Below, piece by piece: positions 26,987 to 36,100 of a DNA stretch of 49,995 nt. Within the stretch, counting starts at the first letter, position 1, and each line of letters begins with the position of its first letter. Source of the stretch: Paenibacillus koleovorans NBRC 103111 (GTDB lineage Bacteria; Bacillota; Bacilli; Paenibacillales; NBRC-103111). The position numbers and the translations under genes are program-made. Under the pieces are notes generated by a model. It was not told the DNA's origin and ran no database searches. It saw nothing but the letters and a program-made list of their open reading frames with translations. The DNA is taken from contig NZ_BIMA01000049.1 of the NCBI RefSeq assembly GCF_004000845.1, positions 1-49,995 of the forward strand. The letters run 5' to 3'.

Positions 26987-28441
26987 CTAAATCGATTCCC
27001 CAATTAATGGCGCCCATACCGTTTGAGCCGGAGGCGTTCGATCCATCACAAAATCGCGTCTTCTGCGGCACCACTCAATAGCCGACCTATAGGACGGAGC
27101 CTCGATCAGATTGACGGTTTCGTCATAATCATTCTGTAGATCATAGAACAGCTCTTCCACTTGGTCCGGATCCGAATAATCGAGAAACCTCACATACTTC
27201 CAGCGCTCCGTCTGGATCATCTGCCACTTCCCGCTGCACTCCGTAAACGTAAAATCTCTAATGCGCTCCTTCTCCCCGGCTACAATCGGCATTAGCGAGC
27301 GAGAAGGGACGATATTGTGAAAGGCAGGCCATCTTTTACTGAGCGCGTCTTGCGCGTCGAGTCCTGCAATGTCGAGGATCGTAGCGGTTAGATCCGTGAG
27401 TTCAATAGGCGCGTCGCTCACCATACGATGCAAATAGTCCGGATGGCGAATGGCGGTAGGCACGGTAGCCGATGCCCGGAAGGGGAGCGACTTCTGGATT
27501 CTGAAGTGGTCTCCAAGCATCTCCCCATGATCCGCCGTAAAGAGGAGGACGGTATCCTCCAGCAGACCGTTTTGTTCCAATGCAGCCAGGATGCGTCCGA
27601 TCTGGTCGTCTATGAGCTTGATCATCGCGATGTAAGCCCGGCGTTTCTTATACAGCCTCTGTTTGTCAATGTCCGACAGCACTTTTTCCCCCGGTATAAA
27701 ATCGTCCAGCTCCTCGTAAGGAACTTCGTCCAAATACCTTTGCGGCGGGTCAAACGGCTTGTGCGGGCTGCAGAAGGAGCCGAAGATGAAGAACGGCCTA
27801 TCGGCCGGTCTTGCTTCGATGCGGTCGATAATTTTGTCGGCCGTTACGACATCGATGTAATCCTCTTCCGCCAGCGGCCACGGATTCGCTTCATCCTCCG
27901 GCCACACATCGGGAAAGGGGGTGTTGGGGCCTGTGGCTTGCACAAAATCGCGATACGTCTCCAATAGTCCCTTTTGCTCTAGGTATTCGCAGTAATCGCA
28001 GTAATTTTTGACAGCCAACTGCTTCCCTGAAGTTTCCCAAACGTAATCGTAGCCGTACTGTTGGATTTTCTCCTTCAGGGAAACCAGATGTAAGCCTTGA
28101 CCGCGCGGGACGCCCCATTCCCACGTTTGCAGGAAATGAAATTTACCGATCCCGCTCGTATGATAGCCTGCCTTCTGCAGAGCTCTCATGAATGTAGGAT
28201 GCTGCAGACTCAGGTCGCCCGACATGGCTAGCGTACCGATCTGGTGGGTATATTTGCCGGTAACCAGCGCGGTTCTCGCCGGCGTGCAGACGGGGTTGAC
28301 CGACTGGCAGTTTGTAAACCCGACGCTTTCGGCGATCCGGTCTATATTTGGCGTATCGACTTTCCTGCTGCCGGCATAGCTGACGTAATCGATTCGGTGC
28401 TGGTCGGTCATGAGCAGGATGATATTGGGCGATTTTTTCAT
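26987..28441 (-). CDS. Sulfatase (arylsulfatase family S1), second of three
   Basis: A 484-residue type I sulfatase. The formylglycine signature is VCTPAR with Cys52 and Arg56; metal site motifs MTDQHR (Asp12, Gln13) and FTADHGEMLGDH are intact, as is GIGKFHF. It lacks a signal peptide, so desulfation is intracellular. A well-spaced GGAGG precedes the ATG. The gene lies 24 bases downstream of another sulfatase and 87 bases upstream of the response regulator, in one likely transcript. It resembles choline-sulfatase-like and heparan/fucan-type S1 enzymes only at the level of the family; the sulfated sugar position is not predictable. Cys-type sulfatases need a maturase, which is not encoded here. 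Confidence 0.92.
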   Translation of the reverse strand: MKKSPNIILLMTDQHRIDYVSYAGSRKVDTPNIDRIAESVGFTNCQSVNPVCTPARTALVTGKYTHQIGTLAMSGDLSLQHPTFMRALQKAGYHTSGIGKFHFLQTWEWGVPRGQGLHLVSLKEKIQQYGYDYVWETSGKQLAVKNYCDYCEYLEQKGLLETYRDFVQATGPNTPFPDVWPEDEANPWPLAEEDYIDVVTADKIIDRIEARPADRPFFIFGSFCSPHKPFDPPQRYLDEVPYEELDDFIPGEKVLSDIDKQRLYKKRRAYIAMIKLIDDQIGRILAALEQNGLLEDTVLLFTADHGEMLGDHFRIQKSLPFRASATVPTAIRHPDYLHRMVSDAPIELTDLTATILDIAGLDAQDALSKRWPAFHNIVPSRSLMPIVAGEKERIRDFTFTECSGKWQMIQTERWKYVRFLDYSDPDQVEELFYDLQNDYDETVNLIEAPSYRSAIEWCRRRRDFVMDRTPPAQTVWAPLIGESI

Positions 28442-28465
28442 CTTTCAGCCTCCAGGGGTCGCACT

Positions 28466-29929
28466 TTAGCGAAATTCAGCCGGGTGTCGGCGTTTCAGCT
28501 CTGGTACCGCAAACGCTCTTCCCGTCTGCTCCAGCCAGCTTACATACTGCTTCAGACGGCCCTTGGCATGATAAGGCCCGCCTTCCTTCATCACCGTCCA
28601 TAGAGGATCGGTATCGAACGGCATCGTGTCCATCATCGTATCATGCCATTCATTCAAGTAATACACCGCTTCCTTGCATACATTCCGTTCCGTCTGCGCC
28701 AGGTTGCGCTGCTCATGTGGATCTTCCTTTAACTGGAAAAGCATTTCCTTGTCGAATAAATGATAGCCGTCATGATACGTCCGAATGTACAAATAATCGC
28801 CGAAGCGAACGCTTCGCTGGCAAACATGCGCACATTGCGACACGACCAAATAGTCGCGGCCGCATGCGTCGCCCGACTGCAACGCCGCTGCATAGCTGAC
28901 GCCGTCCCACGACGGATGGATCGGCTTGCCCAGCAGCTCCGCCATCGTCGGCGGCAGATCGAGGTGATAATGAAGGCCCTCATCCACATGGCCCGCCTTC
29001 ATGCCCGGCCAGCGAATGATCATCGGAATGCGGCATGTGGCGTGATCCGCGGTACCGTGCTCGCCGTATATCCCAAGCTCGCCCATATTCTCGCCATGGT
29101 CGGCTGTAATGATCACGACGAGATCGTCCATCACGCCTTGCTCCTCCAGCTCGCGGAACAACAGGCCGATATGCTCGTCCATATAGCGGATGCCGCAATC
29201 GTAGCCGTCTATTACCCGGCGCAAGCCTTCGCGGTCGGTGAAATCGCCGGGGTGGCGCGGATATCTCGGGTATGTTTTATTGTTGTACATGCTGAATTCG
29301 CGGGCGCTGTGCGGCCCCACCTTGCGCGTCGTATGCTCCTCGAGCACGTCATCCGTGATCCACTCCGGCAGCGGATCGTTCGCGAACGGATTCCCGAATT
29401 CCTCCGGCGCGCGGTACGGGGTATGCGGATCCCAGTAATTGACGTACAGGAACCAGTCGTCCTGCTTGGCATTTTGTTGGATCCAGTCCAGTACGACCGG
29501 GGTGACATGCTCCGCAGATTCCGATCCGGCTCCGCCGGTATTATGAATTTCATTGAAGCCGGCATAAAATGTCCAGGCCGAATGCCGTTCGCCGAATGGG
29601 CTGATGAGTGAGGTTTTCATGCCGGCGGAGCGGAACAGGGCCGGGAAGCAGTCTCGGTTCAACCGACTTTGGAGCAACCGCTCCTCTCCCTCGTGTCGAA
29701 CATCGGCCGCCGTTCCCCCGTGTCCCACAACGCCGTTGTGAATGCCGAATCGTCCGGTCATAAGCGCCGTCCGCGATGGAAAGCACGGCGCGTCCGATGT
29801 ATAATAGTTCGTAAATCGGACTCCTTGGTCGGCCATTTTGTCCAAGTTGGGCGAAGTGTTCCGCAGATAGCCATAGCACCCCAGGTGATCCGGTCTGGTG
29901 GAGTCCAAATCAAGCAATAATATCCTCAT
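28466..29929 (-). CDS. Sulfatase (arylsulfatase family S1), third of three
   Basis: A 487-residue type I sulfatase. The signature is PCFPSR, with formylglycine precursor Cys49 and Arg53. The N-terminal metal motif reads LLDLDSTRPDHLG, a variant with paired Asp residues; ITADHGENMGE and the His in YGEHGTADH complete the site. No signal peptide is seen. AGGAGA precedes the ATG. It is the first gene of the long minus-strand run and is divergent from an AraC regulator across a 126-bp region, which likely holds the inducible promoter. Sequence differences from the other two sulfatases suggest it removes sulfate at a different position of the same glycan. Confidence 0.93.
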   Translation of the reverse strand: MRILLLDLDSTRPDHLGCYGYLRNTSPNLDKMADQGVRFTNYYTSDAPCFPSRTALMTGRFGIHNGVVGHGGTAADVRHEGEERLLQSRLNRDCFPALFRSAGMKTSLISPFGERHSAWTFYAGFNEIHNTGGAGSESAEHVTPVVLDWIQQNAKQDDWFLYVNYWDPHTPYRAPEEFGNPFANDPLPEWITDDVLEEHTTRKVGPHSAREFSMYNNKTYPRYPRHPGDFTDREGLRRVIDGYDCGIRYMDEHIGLLFRELEEQGVMDDLVVIITADHGENMGELGIYGEHGTADHATCRIPMIIRWPGMKAGHVDEGLHYHLDLPPTMAELLGKPIHPSWDGVSYAAALQSGDACGRDYLVVSQCAHVCQRSVRFGDYLYIRTYHDGYHLFDKEMLFQLKEDPHEQRNLAQTERNVCKEAVYYLNEWHDTMMDTMPFDTDPLWTVMKEGGPYHAKGRLKQYVSWLEQTGRAFAVPELKRRHPAEFR

Positions 29930-30055
29930 CCGGCTGCTCTCCTCTCGCTATCCTTACCCTCCACACTACTAAATGCGATCGAAAACCGTCCATGCACATT
30001 ATACAGATCATGTGTACGATTCTCTTGTGATCGTTCGGGAAGGAGCTCTACCCTT

Positions 30056-30853
30056 ATGCTGGTCCTTCATTCCGTTCATTTGGACAACCGCATTCCTAAT
30101 TGGCGTACCAGGCTGAGGCGAATGGATTATAACATAGTGGTTCTGATGATCGACGGAAAGGTGAAATACACGATTAACGATCGAACGGCGATCGGGGAAA
30201 AAGGGGAGCTTCTGTTTATTCCAGCGGGTACTTTGCGGGCGGGCGAAAATATAGACGGCGAGCATCAAAAAATTACGGTTTTGTTTAAGCACGGCCCCGA
30301 GGATGAGCAGGCGCTTCCTTTTCTTGGAGACGCTCAATTCACCAAATATAAAATCCGCAACCAGGAATATATCAGACGCCGGTTCGAACGACTTTATCTC
30401 GAATCGAAAGGGGACTCCGGATCGAGCTCTTACGTAGTGACGGGCATTTTGCTGGAGCTAGTGGGAATGACGGCCCGCGAATTCGAGCATATGGAAGTGA
30501 CGCCCATCAAGCTGAAGCTGGCAAACGAGCTGCAGAAGTATTTGATTGCCCATTACCGGGAGTCTGTCCAAATCGAGCAGCTCGCCGCTCTCATCAACCG
30601 GTCGTCCAACTATACGATCTCCCTGTTTCGAGAGCTGGTCGGCGTGTCCCCCATTCAGTACGTCCATCAGCTCCGCATGAAGGAAGCATGCCATCTTCTG
30701 ACGAGTTCCGATCTTTCCATTACCGAGATCTCCGATTATTTGGGGTACTACGATCATTCTTATTTCTTCCGCATTTTCAAGAAATACACGTCACTCTCCC
30801 CTACGGAGTATAAGCTTGTAGGCACGTTGCCTCATGCGGTGCAGCTATTTTGA
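30056..30853 (+). CDS. AraC-family transcriptional regulator
   Basis: A 265-residue regulator with an N-terminal cupin-type sensing domain (about 1-100; KVKYTINDRTAIGEKGELLFIPAG) and a C-terminal AraC double helix-turn-helix (about 160-260; LAALINRSSNYTISLFRELVG and YYDHSYFFRIFKKYT). GGAAGGAG lies about 10 bases before the ATG. It is divergent from the sulfatase gene at 28466-29929; the 126-bp gap contains interrupted complementary sequences around 29993-30017 that could be operator sites. It probably controls the sulfatase-fucosidase transcripts together with the YesN-type regulator. No terminator is obvious downstream. Confidence 0.9.
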   Translation: MLVLHSVHLDNRIPNWRTRLRRMDYNIVVLMIDGKVKYTINDRTAIGEKGELLFIPAGTLRAGENIDGEHQKITVLFKHGPEDEQALPFLGDAQFTKYKIRNQEYIRRRFERLYLESKGDSGSSSYVVTGILLELVGMTAREFEHMEVTPIKLKLANELQKYLIAHYRESVQIEQLAALINRSSNYTISLFRELVGVSPIQYVHQLRMKEACHLLTSSDLSITEISDYLGYYDHSYFFRIFKKYTSLSPTEYKLVGTLPHAVQLF

Positions 30854-30986
30854 AATGAATAGGTTACTGGCTGCTGCGATCCGCTCGTGCGTGGGGAGGG
30901 TTGGTCGCTAGGTGGCGGGCGAGGGTGGCGGGCAGGAGTGGTTGGCGAGGTTTGGCGGGCAGGGGCGGCGGGCGAGGTGTGCTGGA

Positions 30987-31212
30987 TACCAAATTTCGCT
31001 ATTGGAGTACCAAATTTCGCATACAGGGTCCATTTCGGCCAATCTGAGTACCTAAGTACTCAAATCCCGAAGCTAGATTCGCGAATTGGATACTTAGATA
31101 CTCAGATCCTCATTCCTCAGGGTAAAGAGCGAAATTTGGTTCTCAGCCTGAGTACTTAGGTACTCCATCCTAGCATCGCCCTCACCTTACTTTCGCCCGA
31201 TAACCGGTTATC
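30987..31212. repeat. Cluster of short direct, inverted and palindromic repeats
   Basis: TACCAAATTTCGC occurs at 30987-30999 and 31008-31020, and its complement GCGAAATTTGGT at 31129-31140. GAGTACCTAAGTACTC (31046-31061) and GAGTACTTAGGTACTC (31150-31165) are exact reverse complements and each nearly palindromic; a degraded copy lies at 31089-31103. A perfect 14-bp palindrome, GATAACCGGTTATC, is at 31199-31212. Upstream, 30880-30980 is a G-rich stretch of degenerate GGCGGGC repeats. The 440-base gap after the AraC gene contains no supported gene. Confidence 0.65.
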
Positions 31213-31294
31213 CGCCATAGAGCGTTACGCCATCGCCATGTAGACCGAATTTACCCTACATCGCTTCCCGCCGACCACTCCACCCTCCATGTAG

Positions 31295-32354
31295 ACACTC
31301 GCCTCCGGCAAGCTCCCCGACGTCATCGAATACGGCTGGAACGCCGCGCCTAAAGGAGCGGACAGCCTCATTAAAGAGAAACGCATCATCCGGCTGAACG
31401 AGCTGATCGAACAGTATGCGCCGAATTTGACCAAGGTGCTGAAGGAGCATCCGGAATTCCGCAAAATGATCACGACCGACGAAGGCAACATTTATGTAAT
31501 GCCGTTCCTGCTCGGCGACGAGATGCTCTCCAGCGTCAACGGCCCTGCGCTTCGCAAGGACTGGCTGGATAAGCTCGGCCTGAAGGTGCCGACGACCATT
31601 GCAGAATGGGAAACGGTGCTGACCGCTTTCCGCGACAAGGACCCGAACGGCAACGGCAAAAAAGACGAGATCCCGTATCTGGCTACCATTAAGCCGGAAA
31701 ACGAAACCGATCTTAACCATATGTTCGTAGGCGCTTACGGCATTACGGCGGACTTCTATCAAGACGGCGGCAAAGTGCAATACGGTCCGATTCAGCCGCA
31801 GTTCAAAGAATATATTACGCAAATGGCTAGATGGTACAAAGAAGGGCTGCTCGACAAAGACTACGCTACGACGGACGGCAAGCTGAAGGACGCGAAAGTG
31901 ACCAACAACCAGTTAGGCGCATTCTCCGCCTACGCGGGCAGCGGCATCGGCCGCTACACGTCGCTGATGCAGCCGACCGATGCGAAGGTGCAATTCATCA
32001 GCACGACATATCCGGTTGTGAAAGCCGGAGATAAGGCGCTCGGCCAATACACGTATCCGTTCACCTGGCTTGGCGCGGCCATCTCCGTATAAGCTCAGAA
32101 TCCGGAGCAAATCGTCAAGTGGCTAGACTACAAGTACGGTCAAGAAGGCAGCCTGCTCTTCAACTTCGGGATCGAAGGCGAGAGCTACAAGATGGAGAAC
32201 GGCAATCCGAAGTACACGGATCTCATCCTGAACAACCCGGATAAGCTGCCGATCACCCAGGTCATGGCCAAATATTTCATCGCCAGCTGGAGCGGTCCGA
32301 TCGTTCAAGACAAACGTTACATCGAGCAATACTACACGTTGCCGGAGCTTGACG
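31295..32354 (+). pseudogene. Sugar-binding lipoprotein fragment (LplA type)
   Basis: One frame encodes the middle of a solute-binding protein: LASGKLPDVIEYGW at the left, DPNGNGKKDEIPYLA and MARWYKEGLLDKDYA inside. An in-frame TAA at 32090-32092 follows LGAAISV, and the frame then continues AQNPEQIVKWLDYKYG through KRYIEQYYTLPEL before homology stops near 32354. The left end begins just after a TAG with no signal peptide or lipobox, and the right end runs into the CutC leader. It corresponds to about 350 of the usual 540-550 residues. It is a relic, lost at both ends, of a second importer similar in type to the one at 18884-20539. Confidence 0.8.
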
Positions 32355-32417
32355 TGTGCTTGTGTACCCCGCTATGCTGGGCAAGTAGCTTCAGATCGGA
32401 CAAGGAGGACTAAATCC

Positions 32418-33134
32418 ATGCTGTTGGAAATTATCGCCACATCGGTGGCGGATGCGATAACCGCCGAACGAAACGGAGCCGACCGGATCGAGCTGATCTC
32501 GGGCATCCGCGAAGGCGGCGTGACGCCTAGCTTTGGCCTGATCGAGCAAGTGTTGGCCGCGGTGTCCATCCCTGTGCGGGTGATGGTGCGGCCTCATGCG
32601 CAATCGTTTCACTATGACCGCTACGACGCGCAGACGATGCTCGCCGACATCCGCATGATCCGGCGGCTTAGGCCGGACGGTGTCGTGCTCGGTCCGCTCA
32701 CGCCGGACGGCGCGGTTGACCGCGAGCTGCTCGAGCGGCTGCTCGAGGCCTGCGGCGGCGAGCTGCGCGTGACGTTCCACCGGGCGTTCGACGAGCTCGC
32801 CGATCAGGTCGAGGCGCTGCGTTGTTTGGCTGCGGCATACCCGGCGATCGACCGCGTGCTCACGTCCGGCGGCCGGCCGAGCGTGCTCGATTCGGCGGCG
32901 CGCATCCGCGAGCTCGTCGCCGCGGCGGCCGGCATCGCTGCAGCCGACGGCACCGGCATCCGCGTACTCGCAGGCAGTGGGTTAACCGTCGAGACGCTCG
33001 ACGGGTTCATCGGCGCCACCGGCGTGCTCGAGGTGCACCTCGGCACGGGCGTGCGCGTCGGCGCCGACCCGCTCGCGCCGATCGACCCGGCCCGCGTGCG
33101 CGCCGCCGCCGATATTGTGGCGCGATACCGGTAG
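32418..33134 (+). CDS. cutC: CutC family protein
   Basis: A 238-residue TIM-barrel protein of the CutC family. Recognisable motifs are RIELISGIREGGVTPS, VMVRPHAQSFHY, VTFHRAFDE, RVLTSGG and VLAGSGL. The family was first linked to copper tolerance in E. coli, but its biochemical activity is not established. The start is ATG at 32418 with AAGGAGG 9 bases upstream. It lies immediately after the broken solute-binding-protein gene and is followed by a strong bidirectional terminator. The 3' two thirds are more GC-rich than the surrounding genes. No functional link to the glycan locus is evident. Confidence 0.9.
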   Translation: MLLEIIATSVADAITAERNGADRIELISGIREGGVTPSFGLIEQVLAAVSIPVRVMVRPHAQSFHYDRYDAQTMLADIRMIRRLRPDGVVLGPLTPDGAVDRELLERLLEACGGELRVTFHRAFDELADQVEALRCLAAAYPAIDRVLTSGGRPSVLDSAARIRELVAAAAGIAAADGTGIRVLAGSGLTVETLDGFIGATGVLEVHLGTGVRVGADPLAPIDPARVRAAADIVARYR

Positions 33135-33152
33135 CACTTCCTACCCTTCAAC

Positions 33153-33196
33153 AAAAAATGCTGCCTAGGTGTCCCTATCCCTAGGCAGCATTTTTC
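33153..33196. terminator. Bidirectional intrinsic terminator
   Basis: A perfect 15-bp stem (33154-33168 with 33181-33195; 16 bp counting the next pair) and short loop, with A-tract on the left and T-tract on the right. It lies between the convergent cutC and SLH-protein genes and should end transcription from both. The minus-strand stop codon begins right at its edge (33196). Confidence 0.9.
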
Positions 33197-36100
33197 TATT
33201 CTTGATTAGACCATTGCGCCTTCTCTAATAGTCGAGCGATCCATAAAGCAGTCTCCCCGCGGTTTGTCTTCTTAGTTTTCTCAAAAGGAAACCGATCCTG
33301 CGCCATTACTAGCCCCGATGTGACTGCAAGTGCCGCCGATTCTGTTGCCCAAGCATCAACTTCAATGGAAGAGCTGACGGTTGCAAGAATAGAGTGTACT
33401 TGTTCTGCTGTCATGGTCTGCTTGCTATTAATGAATTTTTGAGCGTTCGCAAGCATCGTGATCGCTTCCTGGTGGGAAATAGTTTCATTTGGCCGGAAGG
33501 TGTTGTCCTCATACCCACTAATCAATCCAGCACTCGCAGCGCTCTGAACAACGCTGTAATACCAATCAGACGCAAGTACGTCAGAAAAATCTTTTTGTTT
33601 TGCAGCAGCACTCATCAATCCAAGCGCTCGAACAAGCATTGCCGCAAATTGTGCCCTTGTTACATCCGCTTCCGAACGGAAGGTTCCATCCTCAAAGCCA
33701 TCTATTATCTGATTCGCAGCCAGAGTATCTACAGCCGACTTGGCATAATGAGATGCCGGAAGATCTGCGAATGATTTGGCTACGGAATAAAGCGTATAAA
33801 TCGAGTTGCCTTGCCTCCATAGCGTTACATAGCCAGGTTTGCCGTCTTTCGACGGTACATAGGTCACAGGAACATGGTTAAGCGTATTTGTCTTTGGATC
33901 CCAAACCGCCCCTACTAGCACCTCTCCTTCCTTAACCTGAAACTTATCGGGGAGCATGATGGTATGACCGATGTAATCGGAAAATTGATTGATTTCTATT
34001 TTCTGCTCCGTTTTATCGATGACGTACAGTTCAAATGCCAGTGCGTTCCCGATCTTGGATCCACCCAATTTTGAAATGGTGCTATCGAGCTTAAGCTGGT
34101 CCGAGGCCGCGATTTTCTCGATCATGAATTGTAGCTGATCTTTTTCACTGCCATCTGAGAGTAGATGTTGTAAAGAGCTGACCGGAAAACGAATTCCGCC
34201 AATTGCGGTCTGCAGCGTTAAAGTCATGTCATCGTTGTTCGGCAATAGGTCCTTCAGACTGCTCGCCGCTAATTTGAAGTCATACAAGTCGGCAACCGAA
34301 GTCACGTCTAACAACAGATCGCTTCCACCGGCTTTGGCAAGGTCATCGTACAATTTCTTGAAATTCTCCGGAGTAATGCCTGCCACTACTTGCAAGCCTT
34401 TCTCAGTAGAATCCAATTTAACATCTATCGGGTCTGTAGGAGGAAGAACAGGGACCACACCAGGAGCCCCACCGCCAATAATCACTCCCCCGGAACCTCC
34501 ACCGCCAGTACTTCCGCCCGTACCTCCACTTCCGCTTCCCGAGGTGCTTTCCGTGAACAGCTTGAAATTGATAATCGGTGCTTCAAACCCATTTTTCAAC
34601 TCCAAAGCGATCGCAATTCCGACAGCACTGGCAGGGAGATTAAGTAGACTAAGATCAACTGAATAGGACGTGTTCCCGCCTTGAACGGTTTTCACCGGCC
34701 CTGAAACCAAGTCCGTGTCATGCAGCACATAAAGATTATATTTGGACTGCGCAGGTTCGAAACTACCGGGATTCCAGCGAACCGTCCCAACAAACCGGTT
34801 GGTAGCCGGATCGTTGTCAATTAATTGAATATTGCGTGTAAAATATTTAGGCGCATCTATCAAATCACCTATACCAGGAGGGTCCAATAATGTATTGGTA
34901 CTACTATTATGTACGTACGAATAAATCCCGATGGAAACCGCATTGCTAGGTATATAAGTGTCAAAGACACGATAAATTAAAAAATCACCATATTCTTTTT
35001 CTAAGTACATACCGATTGGACTGATTCTCCAACCATTCGCGTCTATGAAGTAAGCTAAGTATCCTGTTACAGTGTCCGCTAATAGGGGAGCCTTAAAGGT
35101 AAGATACCCGGAAAATTGCCCCTCTCTCAGGTCTTCATCAATCATAAGCACCATCGAAGGAGTTCGACCCGCTTGGGCAAAGAAAGCATCCATCCCAGCA
35201 AAACTGTCAAATCGATATATCCCCTTCACCGTGGACATAAAGATCGTGCCGTCAGTGTTTATGAACACTTTGTTGACCTCTACAGGGAGATCTCGTATTT
35301 TCACAAAAGTATCCCGATCATAGACCGCCTTAGAACCAAACACCATCGTTCCCTTCGCATAGAGGACATTCTCGGGATAAGTTCCATACACCATGCTCGT
35401 AACGGACTCATTGATGCGCTTGTTGCCGTAATACAGAAATTCGCCGTCTTTTTGCAGCCTGACTTGCTCGTAGTAATTGTTCGAACTGGAGATCACGCCG
35501 AAGGTGGATAAGTTGAGCTTATAAAGTGTACCAAAGGTAGCGCCATAAAGGGTATTGGATGGCTGATCTACAACAATAGCAGATGCATAGAAGGAATATG
35601 GAAACTTGGCTTCCCCATATACCCCGCTCGTAACGGAATCATAAACCGCACTCGTTACTCTTATATCATCACCAAAAGCATTTGTAGCGTATAGCAATTT
35701 CGAGGATGCTGGATAAACTCGCATAGGGTTGTAGTCAACTTGGACACGATTTATGACAGTTTGCAGCGTATTGCTATACACCGTATCTATTACTGAGACG
35801 TTAGTAGTCCCTCGCAAGGCGATATAAAGCTGATTATCCTGCAACTGGATATCTGTTGGATTAGACCCGATATACTCCTTTTTAATTAGACTCAAATCGC
35901 TTTTATTCAATACAAACCACTCATTGGTCATCGAGGAAACGCCGTAGATATAGTCGGACTGATCGTTGGTCGTCCACGACGTAATGGGGTAGTCGGATTT
36001 AATATATTTTGCATTATATCTCGTGAGATTCGCAGTAACCGGGACATAGTCAAGATCATACGCTTCAATACTCTGATTTCTGAATACGAAAACTCGATTG

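Noticed and set aside
29993-30017. Possible operator in the sulfatase-AraC divergent region
   Set aside because: The complementary bases are short and interrupted; I could not define a convincing dyad or a matched pair of direct repeats.
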